From positions 124,001 through 188,000 of the forward strand of contig JAACMV010000004.1 in NCBI GenBank assembly GCA_010909725.1: a DNA stretch of 64,000 nt, given 5' to 3'. The notes below the pieces were generated by a model, which was given only the letters and a program-made list of their open reading frames with translations, did no database searches and was not told where the DNA came from. Origin of the DNA: Picochlorum sp. 'celeri'. Taxonomy: Eukaryota > Chlorophyta > Trebouxiophyceae. Position numbers and translations under genes: made by a program. This document shows, piece after piece, positions 30,635 through 41,542 of the stretch (its first letter is position 1; each line of letters opens with the position of its first letter).

Positions 30635-32146
30635 CTACATCTCTGGTGGCTTTTCCCACTGGGTGACACCTGTCACAGTATTATAGTAATATGGACGATT
30701 CTGATCATCTCTGTATTCTATCCATTGTCCTCCTGCAGCTGGTGCTGCCATATTTGGGTCCTGGGCAGCTTGCTGCTGATAGTCATAGCCTCCTGCTGCT
30801 GGTGCAGCTCCAGCACCATAGTCTCCATATCCACCATACCCACCGTATCCTCCACCTCCATATCCCGATCCATACTGCCCACCATATCCACCGTATCCTC
30901 CATACCCGCCATACCCACCATACTGCTGCTGCTGCTGCTGCTGCTGTCCTCCATACCCCCCACCACTGTATGGGTTGGGAGCAAATGGATCCCCACCATT
31001 CATAATCTCTGATATCAAAGCTTTAGCCTGATCAACAGTCGACTGCTGCCCTGAAATTGATATTTTGCAGGGGTCATCACTCTGATCAATCTGAACAGTG
31101 GCACCAGACACCTTTTGAATATTCTTGATCGTCTCCCCTCCCCTGCCAATAATCCTTCCAATCACCATTTTCGGAGCAAGCACTAAATCCGTTTCTCCAA
31201 TACCATATTTTTGACACACACGCAGAATCACAGACTGCGCCGACCCTGGCTCTCCATGAATCAATTCATTCACCATCAACTCGGCCCTCTCAACTGCCTC
31301 TGGCTTCCCCGTGATGATCACCTGCCTCGGTACTTCGGGAGGAAAATCTTGATTCACAGAAATACGAGCATCACTCGCAGTCTGCAACGCTCTAATCGTC
31401 TCCCCACCACGCCCAATAATCTTTCCCACCAAACTTGGCGGACACTCCACAGTCTTGGACGAATCCTGAGAATCAGTCGTGAGAATCGCCGCCTTTGCCC
31501 GAGCAACATTTTCCTGAGTCTTTCCGGTAATAGTTATCTTCCTTTCAGTACCCTGACTCGCATGATCGATCTGAATATGGGTATCCGTCGACTGCTGCAT
31601 TTGGCGAATCGTCTCACCTCCACGCCCAATCAACCTCCCTACCAGCGCTGAAGGCACCATGAGTGTCTCTGTAATTCCATCCTGTGCATCATGGTATTGC
31701 GCATCGTCTGGAACCCTTTTGCTGTCTGGCTCGTCAAAAGCATCACCGTCTCGGGGCCGCTTGTTCGTTTGGTCCGCATGCTCAGCTCCAGAACTAATCG
31801 GGTATTCCTGTTGCTGATGTTTATTCATCAATTTGGCTGCCACAGCAGCTGCAGCAGCCGCAGCATCTGCCATTTGTTGAGCCTTGTCTTCTTCAGCAGG
31901 TGGCTGTTGCTTTTCTTCTTCTTCCTCTTCTTTTGCATCGCCTTCTCCCTGTCCGGTCTTGTCATCTTTGCCCTCATTCTGTTCTTCTTCTTGTTGTTGA
32001 ACGTCTTCCTTGGTCTCGTCGCCAGTATGCTCCTCTTTCTCCTCCTCCTCTTGCTGCTGCTGTTCTTCCTCCACCTCCTGCGCGGTCACCTCCTCCTCCT
32101 CCGGCTCCTGCTTTTTCCCCGTCCTCTTACGTCGCGTTGCTACCAT
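30635..32146 (-). CDS. Triple-KH, WW-domain RNA-binding protein (FUBP/KSRP-like)
   Basis: A 503-residue single-exon protein. An acidic Glu/Gln-rich N-terminus is followed by a KRPRDGD-type basic patch and three KH domains, each with the RNA-clamping loop IGRGGETI (LVGRLIGRGG, LVGKIIGRGG, VIGRIIGRGG). A polyglutamine run and a long Gly-Tyr repeat (YGGYGGYGG) come next, then a C-terminal WW domain WIEYRDDQNRPYYYNTVTGV ending TQWEKPPEM. This layout resembles KH splicing or mRNA-stability regulators of the FUBP/KSRP group and plant KH proteins. The Gly-Tyr and poly-Q tracts are of the kind that drive condensate formation. Targets unknown. Confidence 0.9.
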   Translation of the reverse strand: MVATRRKRTGKKQEPEEEEVTAQEVEEEQQQQEEEEKEEHTGDETKEDVQQQEEEQNEGKDDKTGQGEGDAKEEEEEEKQQPPAEEDKAQQMADAAAAAAAVAAKLMNKHQQQEYPISSGAEHADQTNKRPRDGDAFDEPDSKRVPDDAQYHDAQDGITETLMVPSALVGRLIGRGGETIRQMQQSTDTHIQIDHASQGTERKITITGKTQENVARAKAAILTTDSQDSSKTVECPPSLVGKIIGRGGETIRALQTASDARISVNQDFPPEVPRQVIITGKPEAVERAELMVNELIHGEPGSAQSVILRVCQKYGIGETDLVLAPKMVIGRIIGRGGETIKNIQKVSGATVQIDQSDDPCKISISGQQSTVDQAKALISEIMNGGDPFAPNPYSGGGYGGQQQQQQQQYGGYGGYGGYGGYGGQYGSGYGGGGYGGYGGYGDYGAGAAPAAGGYDYQQQAAQDPNMAAPAAGGQWIEYRDDQNRPYYYNTVTGVTQWEKPPEM

Positions 32147-32419
32147 ACTAATTATTGGTTAATTGTAATGATTTCGCTGAAGGAGACTGCCACGCATGTG
32201 ACTTGATCATGGCAATTCTGTTGTCTGCTCAAATTGCCCATCAAAGGCAGCGTTTGATCGGAGACACAACTTCTTTCGTCGCGAGGTCCCGAATTCGAAA
32301 AATGAGGCATCAAATCCCTTGGTACCACTGTACTGGTGTGGACAGACACGCAACCAATCGCACATAAATTTCTTTACTAGTATCAAAATCATTGTACGCA
32401 TAGGGCGGTATGCATCAGA

Positions 32420-33109
32420 ATGCCAAGTTCAATCTGGAGAGAAACTGGCCCACATGTGGTGTTCCACAAACCTTTCCATAACCACCACGCCATACCCGGG
32501 AATCACGCCATCTGTACTCACAAAAGAACTCCAGGTGCGTCTTCGAGTGCCTGGCGTGCGAGGAGTCGACGCTGGCACAACGAAGAATGGGAGCGTAGTT
32601 TGTTTGTTGACCCTACTACTCCTCAAGACAGCAACGAGGTGATCGTAACCGTGTTTGGCAAGGACGGAGCCATCTCTACCATCCCACCCAACTACGTGAG
32701 TCCATCGTCTTTGATGGCATCTGATATTGGGTTGAAGCTGGAAGGCGGGGACACAGCTCCCTCGGGGATGCCAACAGCAGAGGAGCAAGGGCTGTGCCTC
32801 GGATCTGTCTTTAGCATCACTGCGACGAATGGCTTTGACGTATCGAGGAGAATGAATGTGTTTGGTTTCTGTCAAAGTTTAGATTATTTGGCTGAGAATA
32901 TCCATATTGCCATACGGTCGAGGGGAGGGGAGATTTCTCATGTCAAGAGAAAGGTGTGCAATGATTCGCTGAGTGAATCCATCACCATGTCCCTGTGTAT
33001 TCCATTGCTGTGGGGTGTTCCGCCCGAGTTTGACAGGGTGACGCGAGGCATCGAAAATGGAGGTGGCATCATTCACAAAGTCTATAGGGAATGGTTCATC
33101 ATCCCATAG
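32420..33109 (+). CDS. Unknown protein, possibly organelle-targeted
   Basis: A 229-residue single-exon ORF. The first 50 residues are rich in His, Arg and Ser with few acids and could be a transit peptide. The remainder is globular in composition (FVDPTTPQDSNEVIVTVFGK, LGSVFSITATNGFDVSRRMN, VFGFCQSLDYLAENIHIAIR, GGGIIHKVYREWFIIP). I do not recognise the family. The plus-strand frame is intact and uninterrupted, and the opposite-strand ORF here is a shadow. It lies head-to-head with the KH gene, 273 bp apart. Confidence 0.55.
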   Translation: MPSSIWRETGPHVVFHKPFHNHHAIPGNHAICTHKRTPGASSSAWRARSRRWHNEEWERSLFVDPTTPQDSNEVIVTVFGKDGAISTIPPNYVSPSSLMASDIGLKLEGGDTAPSGMPTAEEQGLCLGSVFSITATNGFDVSRRMNVFGFCQSLDYLAENIHIAIRSRGGEISHVKRKVCNDSLSESITMSLCIPLLWGVPPEFDRVTRGIENGGGIIHKVYREWFIIP

Positions 33110-33220
33110 AAATGTATATTATTAAGAGTCTGTACAGCCTGTACTGGCAATGGTTGAATGTATCATTTTGATTTCACTTGTAATCTTTGATGTTGTATCT
33201 CTCTATCCAAGACTTTTGAA

Positions 33221-34666
33221 ATGTTTGATATGAATGATATGAAACTTGTTGCGGTACTTGTCCTATCTGTTGTAGCGCATGTTTCGAGTAACGAATCGCT
33301 GGAGCTGGTTCGTGGGTCAGCCGTGACGAGTCCTGCTCTTGAATTGATCGTGCCGGATGGGTCTACTTTTGATCCATCAAATATTCGAGGCACATACATC
33401 ATACAAGACAAGTCCAAGGGTGTGACCTGGTTGCTTAGATTAAGGGAAGGCAAAGCCAAGGCTGTGTCGCTTCCGTTTCCTGGAGGAAATCACGAGAGTG
33501 CAGTGTCTGGAGATGGCCGAACGGCGTTGACGACGCACTATGATACTGCATGGCAAGGAGATGGAGAAGGTGGGGGCATTCCCGGCAGTGATGTGGTCGC
33601 AATCGATGTGGTGGATGGGTCTTCAAGTGTGCTACTGCAAGCTGAGAGCAACCCGCTGCAAGGGTCTATGCCACATGGCGTCTTGTTTTTAGATAACGGT
33701 GATATTATAGTGACGGCACAGTTGGATAATAGCGTAGTTCGATTTCCTTCGTATAGAGGCGATGAGATGACGCCACAAGTGTACAATCTGACAGAGACTG
33801 GATGTATCACGCCTCACTTGTTGAGATCTGTTCCTCAAAGTACTCTGATTGTGACAGGGTGTCGAGCGACGAACCCTGGTGTATCTGATACATATCCGGG
33901 TAAAGTAGCAATACTTGACGTAGAGAGTGGGGAGGCGGCGGCGTTGGATGCTGGTCTTGGAGCAGAGGGGATTGCTGTGACTGGAAAAGGTGACGTGTGG
34001 GTGGCTGGGCAGCGCGATAATACAATCTCTGTATATGGGTTTGAAGATGAAATTACGAAATCAGTTGAAAACTTCAAAAAGCAAGCGGACCTCAATGTAT
34101 CGGGCATTGTAAAGCCTCTACGTCTGGCATATGATTATGTTCATAACAGGGTTGGGGTTGCAGCATTGAGCACAAATGCATCCGAGCCAAATTTCTACGT
34201 GTTCGATGCGAACACGTTTGATCTGATTTTGAATTCGACCATTGAGAGTGAAAAGAGAGGCAGAGTGAACATGGAAGGATTGGTATTTGATGGGAATGGA
34301 TATTACTTTTCAGGAGGGTTTGATAACCAAGCAGTAGTCTTTATCAATGCATTGACTGGACAAGTGGATGCTGAGATTGACATGCCGAGGTGCTCCATGC
34401 CAGATGGATTTAATGTACCTACATTTGTTTCCACTGAACAAGCTCAGAAGGAGAACCTGACTGGATCCAACAATTGGAGCGGTGGGTTTTGCAATGCCTC
34501 CATGAGAAATCCAAATGACACAAGGTTCCTCACAATGGACGGATTTGAATGGAGTCCTATAGAATCTACGCTCTGGACAATGAATATCCCAGAAGGTAGT
34601 TCCAGTGCATCTTTTCTTACGAGTCATACTGCACTCATGGTGCTCTTCTTTGTATTATCCATCTGA
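33221..34666 (+). CDS. Secreted beta-propeller protein with GPI-type C-terminus
   Basis: A 481-residue single-exon protein. It has an N-terminal signal peptide (MKLVAVLVLSVVAHVSS, after a short MFDMND extension) and a C-terminal hydrophobic stretch ALMVLFFVLSI preceded by small residues (EGSSSASF). Together these suggest a GPI-anchored cell-surface protein. The middle has repeated blade-like segments (GVLFLDNGDIIVTAQLDNSV, EGIAVTGKGDVWVAGQRDNT, EGLVFDGNGYYFSGGFDNQA) like the YVTN/NHL-type beta-propellers. Several N-glycosylation sequons (NLT, NVS, NAS) are present. No catalytic motif was recognised. It faces the lactonase-like gene tail-to-tail, and both are secreted propellers. Confidence 0.7.
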   Translation: MFDMNDMKLVAVLVLSVVAHVSSNESLELVRGSAVTSPALELIVPDGSTFDPSNIRGTYIIQDKSKGVTWLLRLREGKAKAVSLPFPGGNHESAVSGDGRTALTTHYDTAWQGDGEGGGIPGSDVVAIDVVDGSSSVLLQAESNPLQGSMPHGVLFLDNGDIIVTAQLDNSVVRFPSYRGDEMTPQVYNLTETGCITPHLLRSVPQSTLIVTGCRATNPGVSDTYPGKVAILDVESGEAAALDAGLGAEGIAVTGKGDVWVAGQRDNTISVYGFEDEITKSVENFKKQADLNVSGIVKPLRLAYDYVHNRVGVAALSTNASEPNFYVFDANTFDLILNSTIESEKRGRVNMEGLVFDGNGYYFSGGFDNQAVVFINALTGQVDAEIDMPRCSMPDGFNVPTFVSTEQAQKENLTGSNNWSGGFCNASMRNPNDTRFLTMDGFEWSPIESTLWTMNIPEGSSSASFLTSHTALMVLFFVLSI

Positions 34667-34731
34667 GCAAATGGAAGTACACATGATGAATACGTTTGTG
34701 TAAAAATCTTCGGCCAGTCGACCCGGCACAT

Positions 34732-36211
34732 CTAGTGCAATATCAAGACATTCGTGGAACTCAATATGAGCATGTATAACATGACAAGACCTGATGGCCA
34801 GGCAGCAGGAGATGCACTCAGAGCAGGAACCTTGTCATTTTCTCGTACAACAGCACCTTGTGCGCTAACAATCGTCGTAGGCAGGTCTGGAGCTTGTGTA
34901 TTGAGATTTAGTTTGGTGATTTTATCCTCTTGCATCATATATAGTTAATCCATATTCTGCCCTCCAAAGGCAAGGTTGGCCACAGAGCCAACAGCAATAG
35001 AACCTAGGAAAAAGTTGTCATACATGTCAATATATACCATATGGTTGAAACAACAATACAAACACAGAGACAAAAGACGCACCAATCAGCTTGCCCTCTT
35101 TCGAAATCACATCGACTCCAGACCCCACACCTGTGTAGACGTTTCCCACATTGTCAACTTTGATGCCATCTGGTATCCCCACACTGGATGTATAAAATTC
35201 CCTCTTGTTCTCAATCCCCTTGAAATTTCCATCATCATCTTGTACCACATCATACGCATAAATTGTGTGGGGTCTCAACGGATTCCAGGCACCAGTGCCA
35301 TTGAAAAACCCAGTGTCTGACGCATATAGGGTCGTAAAGTCAGGAGAGAAGGCCAACCCATTCGGTGCCACGTACCCATCCGCAAGCACAGATGGTGCCT
35401 GGCCAGGCTTCCACAACCAAATATATGCCCCTAGCTCTATTCCACCATTCCGAAACAGTTGGTCAAAGCCATAGACTGGATCAGTAAATAAAATGCTTCC
35501 ATCTGGGAACACAACCACATCATTGGGACTGTTAAATTTCAACCCGAACCAATTATTCAACAGTGGATAAACCGTCTGGTTCACTGGATCTAGACTGTAC
35601 AAAGCACCCCCAGTTGTGTTTGCTCCTTGCGAGAGGACGAGAACATTGTCGTTGCCATACAAGGTTGCTCCATTTGCCATGGGAACAGGCACATCAAGTT
35701 GCGTCAAATTCCCCGAGTCTACCTCCAAAAGCCACATCTCAACATACTGATCCGAATCAGTTGTGTTTCCAAGTCTGTTGCTCGTGAAGAAGAGGGAATT
35801 CAGAGACTCCAACCAGACTGGACCTTCGTGGGCAAACGAATAGTTCTTCTCAGCCACTGTTTCGAGGGGAACCGTGTTCGACCCATCAGCGCCGAGAAGA
35901 TCCCTAAAAGATTCGTCATACACTATGAATATTGGCGTCGTTTTGTTCAGTGGAATGAGGATATCGTTCCCATCGGGAGCAACACGTGTTTCCTCCAACG
36001 TGTCCACCCACGTGTCGAGGACAGGCCGATCAAAAGGCTCCTCTCTCACAGATGGCAACACATCACTTGCATCAAATACATTTTGATCACCATGGCATAC
36101 AGGTGCCAAAATAGCAGTCGCAAATACCAAGAGAGTCCAGAGCCTTGAACATATCCAATACCGCTGGTTACCATACCCTGCGCGGATTTTACACATACAG
36201 AATGTACTCAT
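34732..36211 (-). CDS. SMP-30/gluconolactonase-like secreted propeller, interrupted by an in-frame TAA
   Basis: Exons on the minus strand: 35083-36211 and 34945-35003 up to TAA (34945-34947), giving 395 aa. If that codon is read through, the frame continues to TAG at 34732, adding about 70 aa. A signal peptide (LLVFATAILAPVCHG) is followed by a six-bladed lactonase propeller: SFAHEGPVWLESLNSLFFTS, NSPNDVVVFPDGSILFTDPV, APNGLAFSPDFTTLYASDTG, VGIPDGIKVDNVGNVYTGVG. The last blade in the family runs NLAFGG..D.TLY; here NLAFGGQNMD is followed by TAA, then CTATATATG reads LYM and continues MQEDKITKLNLNTQ. The extension ends in a hydrophobic GPI-like tail. It is either a recent nonsense change or a programmed stop. 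The 79-nt intron is in phase. Confidence 0.78.
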
Positions 36212-36528
36212 GGAGTGCAGTATCCTCTCGTAGATATACCAAGTACACGTACTTGTATAGGGTTTGACCTGCTCGTCGACGGGATCATCTTTCTTTCCCA
36301 GGCAAACCCACAGTTTTTCCTGATCCGAATTTTAAAAGTACCGTGCTCCGACACATCGATCGATCCATCAGAGTCACCCGTCGATGGTCTGCCATTCCAC
36401 TACACTAGGGATATGTCATTGTCCTCCACGGATATACCAGTCGTATGTACCATACATACAATCATGCTGGTATTATAGCTAATGTATGTATCTATTAAAG
36501 ATACAGTGATGACTGACTGGATACAAGA
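36212..36528. other. Intergenic, divergent promoter region with a palindrome
   Basis: 317 bp between the lactonase-like and F-box genes. It contains the near-perfect palindrome CAAGTACACGTACTTG (36240-36255; 7-bp arms around AC), 29 bp upstream of the lactonase ATG. Nothing else was recognised. Confidence 0.45.
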
Positions 36529-38268
36529 ATGTCCTCGGTACACAACCAACAACGACCCTGTGATCGACGTTGGTATGGAACCAAGGAAGGGGTAGAGAAT
36601 ACTTCAGACAAGGGATATGCACTCCTAGATTTACCAGACGATGTACTAGGGCGGATATTGTCATCATTGGATGAAGAGGAGCTCAAGCACTCTGTGCCCT
36701 TGTGGAATAGCACGTGTCGTAGACTTTCTCGGTTGTTGATCAGGTCTATTGAGTTTCGGTATCCAGACTCTGTGTTAGTGTCGAAAAAGATTGCTTTGTT
36801 TCCCTGTGCGGAGACTGTTGCTATTCATGGGGTTGATGGATATTCCATGGGAAGCATCCTGAAGGATGTGCATGTTGGGTTGGTGAGGCTTGAGAGGTTG
36901 GTTTTGAAAGGGGTTTGTATCGACCAGGATGCGATGGATACTCTCACGGTTTTCAAAGGCAGATTGCGTGAGATTGAGTTTGTCAATGTGGACTTTGACG
37001 CGAGTGTTAAAGGTCTGCATGGAGTGCTGGGGGATGAGCTCTGTGTTTTGAGAATGCAAGATTGTCGGGGTGTGTCGTGTGAGGACTTGCGAGTGGTGTT
37101 GAGTGGCGCAAAGAATTTGGAAGAATTGTCTCTGGAAGGCATGCAGTTGTGTGATGATGTGTTTCTTGGTTTGCATGAAAGATTGTCCTTTTTGAATGTG
37201 TCATCCAGCTGTTCATTCACGTGGAGAGGTATTTCTCATCTGCGAACGTGCAGGCGGCTGAAGCGGCTTGTCCTGTCTGCGTGTTATAATATTGATGATG
37301 AGGTGTGTAAAGCGATCAAGGACGCGGTGCCTCAGGTGGAGGAGCTTGGTCTTTTTGAGTGTGGAGAGCATCTTGGGAGGCAAGGGCTTGAGCATCTTTC
37401 CTGTTTGGTTCATTTGAAGACGCTTGATTTTGGATATGTATCCGGTTGTTTTGAATCGAAAGATATAGAGGGTATGGTGTCAAAGTTGAAGAAATTAAAG
37501 GTGTTGAAGCTTTCGGGCACATCATATGTGGATAATACTGTCCTCCAGGCCTGTGTAGAACACTTGCCAGTGCTTGAGAAATTGGACATCAGTGAATGTC
37601 AAGAGATTACGCGAGACGGCTTTATGGGTCTAAGAAACTTTAAAATGCTGAAAGATTTAAATCTTGGATGGAATGCTAGGGTCACAGATGATGTGTTGGA
37701 ATACCTGCCAAGAACACTGCAGCGATTGGATGTATCGTTTTGCTCGAGGCTGTCGGGTGCAGGGCTATGTCATGTGGCGAAATTAAAGAACTTGAATGAT
37801 TTATGTTTGCGACGGTGTCGAAAGATTGGAAACAGGGGAATAGAGGTTTTGACATCTGGGTGCACACGCTTGTCAAAATTGGATATTTCATTCACACAGA
37901 TTCAGGCAAAAGCGCTTTGTGGTTTACAACGGCTCCCCGACCTCAAGTATCTTGATATGAGTGACTGCAAGTATGCGACAACGGTCATGGGAATGGCATC
38001 GCTGTGTTTGGTCAAGTCGTTGGAGGAGTTGAATCTATCAATGAATCCACGGCTGGATGATGGGTGCCTCCATGCAATTAGCTTTCACCCTGGGCTCCGG
38101 GTGCTGTCAATTCGGCATTGCCCTGAAGTGTCTTGCTACGGTGTTTTAGAATGTCGTCGACTGCGGCGACTGAAAAAACTCGATATCTCTGGCTGTTCTG
38201 CACGAGTTTCAAGTGCCTCCATTTGTACAGTAGCATCCAAATTGGGTGCTCATATTGTGTATCAATAA
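36529..38268 (+). CDS. F-box/leucine-rich-repeat protein (SCF ubiquitin ligase adaptor)
   Basis: A 579-residue single-exon protein. The F-box lies at about residues 33-75 (LLDLPDDVLGRILSSLDEEE...WNSTCRRLSRLL) and would bind SKP1. About fifteen cysteine-containing LRRs follow, e.g. LVLSACYNIDDEVC, LKLSGTSYVDNTVL, LDISECQEITRDGF, LNLGWNARVTDDVL, LDVSFCSRLSGAGL, LCLRRCRKIGNRGI. The arrangement resembles FBXL/GRR1/EBF-type F-box proteins. The substrate is not predictable. The stop is 26 bp from the convergent NOP14 stop, and TGTAAC (38288-38293) lies in that gap. Confidence 0.88.
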   Translation: MSSVHNQQRPCDRRWYGTKEGVENTSDKGYALLDLPDDVLGRILSSLDEEELKHSVPLWNSTCRRLSRLLIRSIEFRYPDSVLVSKKIALFPCAETVAIHGVDGYSMGSILKDVHVGLVRLERLVLKGVCIDQDAMDTLTVFKGRLREIEFVNVDFDASVKGLHGVLGDELCVLRMQDCRGVSCEDLRVVLSGAKNLEELSLEGMQLCDDVFLGLHERLSFLNVSSSCSFTWRGISHLRTCRRLKRLVLSACYNIDDEVCKAIKDAVPQVEELGLFECGEHLGRQGLEHLSCLVHLKTLDFGYVSGCFESKDIEGMVSKLKKLKVLKLSGTSYVDNTVLQACVEHLPVLEKLDISECQEITRDGFMGLRNFKMLKDLNLGWNARVTDDVLEYLPRTLQRLDVSFCSRLSGAGLCHVAKLKNLNDLCLRRCRKIGNRGIEVLTSGCTRLSKLDISFTQIQAKALCGLQRLPDLKYLDMSDCKYATTVMGMASLCLVKSLEELNLSMNPRLDDGCLHAISFHPGLRVLSIRHCPEVSCYGVLECRRLRRLKKLDISGCSARVSSASICTVASKLGAHIVYQ

Positions 38269-38294
38269 CATGTATATTACAATTTTGTGTAACA

Positions 38295-41154
38295 TTATTT
38301 CTTCTTTTTCTTTTTCCACATCCCTCCTTGGCCTCCACTCTTGAAATCAGACTCTTGCTGCTGGAGGAAGGATATGGCTCGTTTTGCACTGTTGTCGAGT
38401 CTTGCTTGGAGCCTGCGCTTTTCTTCATCCCTCACACCAGCCATAAATACAGCATCCTTTCTAAGTTCTCGAATAGCTCCACGTTCTTCCTTTCTGATTT
38501 GTCGCTTGAGACGCCGTTCTTCAGCTCTTTCCCTGTCTGGGTCATAGTCCTTGCCCTTTGCATAGGATTCTTCAAACCGTGGGTTGTACTGTTTGACCGC
38601 CGGAGCTTTTGATATGGAGGAAATATAGACTGGTTTCCGTTTGCTGGATATTTCATCAGATTTATCCCTGAGTTCATCTGCTAAACGCTGTGCAGCTGTC
38701 AAGATTTCTGGATCAAGGTAGCAAGGCTTTGATGATGCATGGGCACTCAACTCCTCCAGCAGGAGCACTGCTGGGCTGAAAAGCTCTTCAAAAGCTTCGA
38801 CATAAACGCTAGATGAAATAGTTCTGGTGAGTTCCAAAGTGGCGTTGAGTAACGAGTTGCAGAAGGATTCGGATGTGAAATCCTGTGAGCCATGTAAGCA
38901 GTCTTCGAGATTCAACCCCACGCTGTACCCCTTTTTAGCTTTGAATTGAGATCTATGCAGGGCCTTCATCCATTGAATATTTTCAGATTCTTCGAATTCC
39001 AAGGAAATATACCCTTTGAAGCATTGTAACAGCCCAGTCGCAAAACACAATGCCTCTGGAGAGAATCGACCAGAGCCGGCATGGGCATGGACCAGTAGGT
39101 GTGACACAAGTAGTCCTTTGACGGCATGGACCGGGTCCACAATGGGGCACAAAAGCAGAGAAGAGCTCAGAAATGTGCATAATGGCGTGAGAACTTGATG
39201 CCTTTTGTCAGTCACTGGATAAATATCCATGAAAAGCTTGCTGAGCAAAATCATTCTGTTTGAAGGCCATGCATTGACACGCTCGACTGGATCTTTAAGC
39301 AATCGTTTCATCGCTTCATATTCCTTCTCAAGTCTTGATCGTGCCAACACGCCTGAATAGTAAGGTACAAGAGGAGTCATTTCTGCAATATGTGACACCA
39401 AGGCATCTAGTGTACCAAATGGAATGGGAGTCTGCCCTGCAAGTGAGACAAAATGTTGCAAGATGCAGCCATATAAGATTTGCATCTTCTTTCGACCACC
39501 TTCTGATAGCGCAGCAGCATTGTATGCTCTCACCCGACTAATCATCTCGTGCATCTGCTCTGGCTCAAGGGCATCCACAAGCCTCTTGAAATCATCATAT
39601 GACTCTGGGAGTGCCGGGGTGAATGTCAAATTCAATGTATCCTCCTGATCATGCTCTGAAGTCTCGTCGTCTTGCTTTGGAGAGGGATGCTTTTCATCAG
39701 ACTGATTGTCTTCTTCCTCACCCTCTTCGCTGGAATCCTCCTCTGAGTTTTCAGATTCGCCTGATTCATCCTCGCTCTCACTCACAGATTTGGATCCACT
39801 TTTCAGTATTCCTTTTGTATCTCCCATCTTGTGCCGCTTGAGTAATTCGAGAGCGACATCCCGGAATTGCTCCTGCAAGGGATGGTTTCCACTGGCTTGT
39901 TCCTGGCGCCTCTTTTCAACAGCAGTCACACCATCTTCGTACTCACTGTCATCCTCATCATCGCTCGTACCCTCTTCCTCTTCTTCTTCTTGCTGCCGCA
40001 TCTTCTCCTTCATACGTGCCCGTCGAGCAGCATATCCACCGGTTGGCGCAGCACCAAGGCCACTGATTCCTTCAAAGTCATCTTCAAGATCATCACCACC
40101 CTGCAGTATTGCCAAGCAAAAGTCAACATACATAACGTTCTCTTCACTATAATACAGAAATCATTTTAATACAACAAATAACGCACCTTTTCTCGATGCA
40201 CTCGTTGTTTCTCTAGTTCCTCCAGTCTCTGCCGCTCTAAATCCGCCAGCTCCTCCTTGGTCAATGTCCTCTCACCAGCCTGAGCTTTGGCTTCAAATAC
40301 CAACTCCCTGGTCAGCGAGTCAAACTTTTTATCCTCCTCCGATATCAATTTTTTCCCCTTCTCTCGTTCTTCTGCACGCGACCCTTTTGGTCTCATCATC
40401 TCGGATGTAAGATTTTCCTGGGCCAGCTCTTTCCAAGCCACATCCAATGCATCAGTCTCATCCAAATCTTCTTCCCTCTGTTTCGCTTTCATTGCTTTAA
40501 ACATCTTACTCTTGGCAATGACCTCTTCCATAATTTCCTTTTTCGTCTTGTGCCTCGGTGACCCCCCTCCCTCCTCCTTCCCACCACCAAAATTGTACTG
40601 CTCCAAGAGATCAGTTCCATCATCATCATCATCATCCCGAATACGGCTCTCTGGCATCCTAGATAACGTCTCATCTAGACTCTGCCCCATATGAGTCAAT
40701 CCTTCTCCATCATCATACTCGTCCTCCTCAGCAAGTGTGAATTTTGACCCAGAAAGCTCCTTCAACCGCTGCTTCTGAAACCTCATCAACGCCTTCTCTT
40801 CTTGAGTCAAACTCGCGTCATCTTCCCCAAAACGACGATCAACAAACGCATTATTCTTCCTCAACTGCTTATACTCCACGAGAAGGGTATCTTTTCGCTA
40901 CAAACACGCACACATACATACTTGATACCTGACAACAAGAACAAAACAAAAACTCGCCCACATACCTTCTCAACTGCCGCTGAGCGCAGCTGCGTCGTCC
41001 TCTTGGTATCACCTTTAGTCTTCTTACCTAATACATTGAACTTTTTCCTCGTCCGGATCTGTTCGAATGCATTCTTTGCTGCTGCGGACTTTTCAATGTC
41101 GCGCTTCAACCTGCTCTTCGCAGCTAATTTGGCCTTTGACTTGCTTCTACCCAT
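38295..41154 (-). CDS. NOP14: Nucleolar SSU-processome protein NOP14
   Basis: Three exons on the minus strand: 40966-41154, 40187-40897, 38295-40100 (introns 68 and 86 nt; 901 aa). NOP14 is needed for 18S rRNA maturation and 40S assembly. Diagnostic segments: NAFEQIRTRKKFNVLGKK, then NNAFVDRRFGEDDASLTQEE, SRMPESRIRDDDDDDGTDLL, and the C-terminal YNPRFEESYAKGKDYDPDRE...RRLKRQIRKEERGAIRELRKDAVF. Acidic low-complexity blocks and a final Lys run are typical. Exon 2 must begin at CGAAAAGATACC (40897), after a TAG acceptor, to keep frame. Confidence 0.96.
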
Positions 41155-41542
41155 ACTGTAATTTCTAAAGATACAGCAAAACCACGACTATCGTTCAAAT
41201 ATCAAAGCAGCATGCACGAGTCCATTGCATGGCCCAATTCTCTCTCCTCAAGCATTCACAAAACCACCAATGATTCAATGTACTCATTGAATATTAAATA
41301 CTTAATGGCATCTCAGGAAGCAATATAGCCAGATTGATTCAGGATACTTGGGAGTGAAGGTAATTCTTATTCTTTCTTTTGAAGGAAGTTGCTTTCCTCC
41401 AAAAGGATAATCCAGTCCCTCGGCCTGTGTACGACAGGAATCGCATTCAAATAATTTTCTTTAATTATATAGTCGTGCTATGGTGTGTTGAATCGACCCA
41501 AACCGTAGTTCTGGCAGCGAACGAGTGCAGAAACAGATTGTC
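41155..41542. other. Intergenic, divergent promoter region of NOP14 and PSS
   Basis: 388 bp; no additional feature recognised. Confidence 0.4.

Noticed and set aside
30830..30960. Regularly repeated sequence, CRISPR-like at first glance
   Set aside because: It is the Gly-Tyr and poly-Gln coding repeat of the KH/WW protein on the minus strand, with 9-12 bp periodicity and no spacers.
34945..34947. Reassigned TAA (variant nuclear genetic code)
   Set aside because: TAA is the natural terminator of many other genes here (K+ channel, GAPDH, arsJ, NOP14, ATP synthase gamma), so the code is standard; the case is specific to this gene.
36775..37525. Several minus-strand ORFs of 65-130 codons
   Set aside because: They are antisense shadows of the F-box/LRR gene and have no family resemblance.
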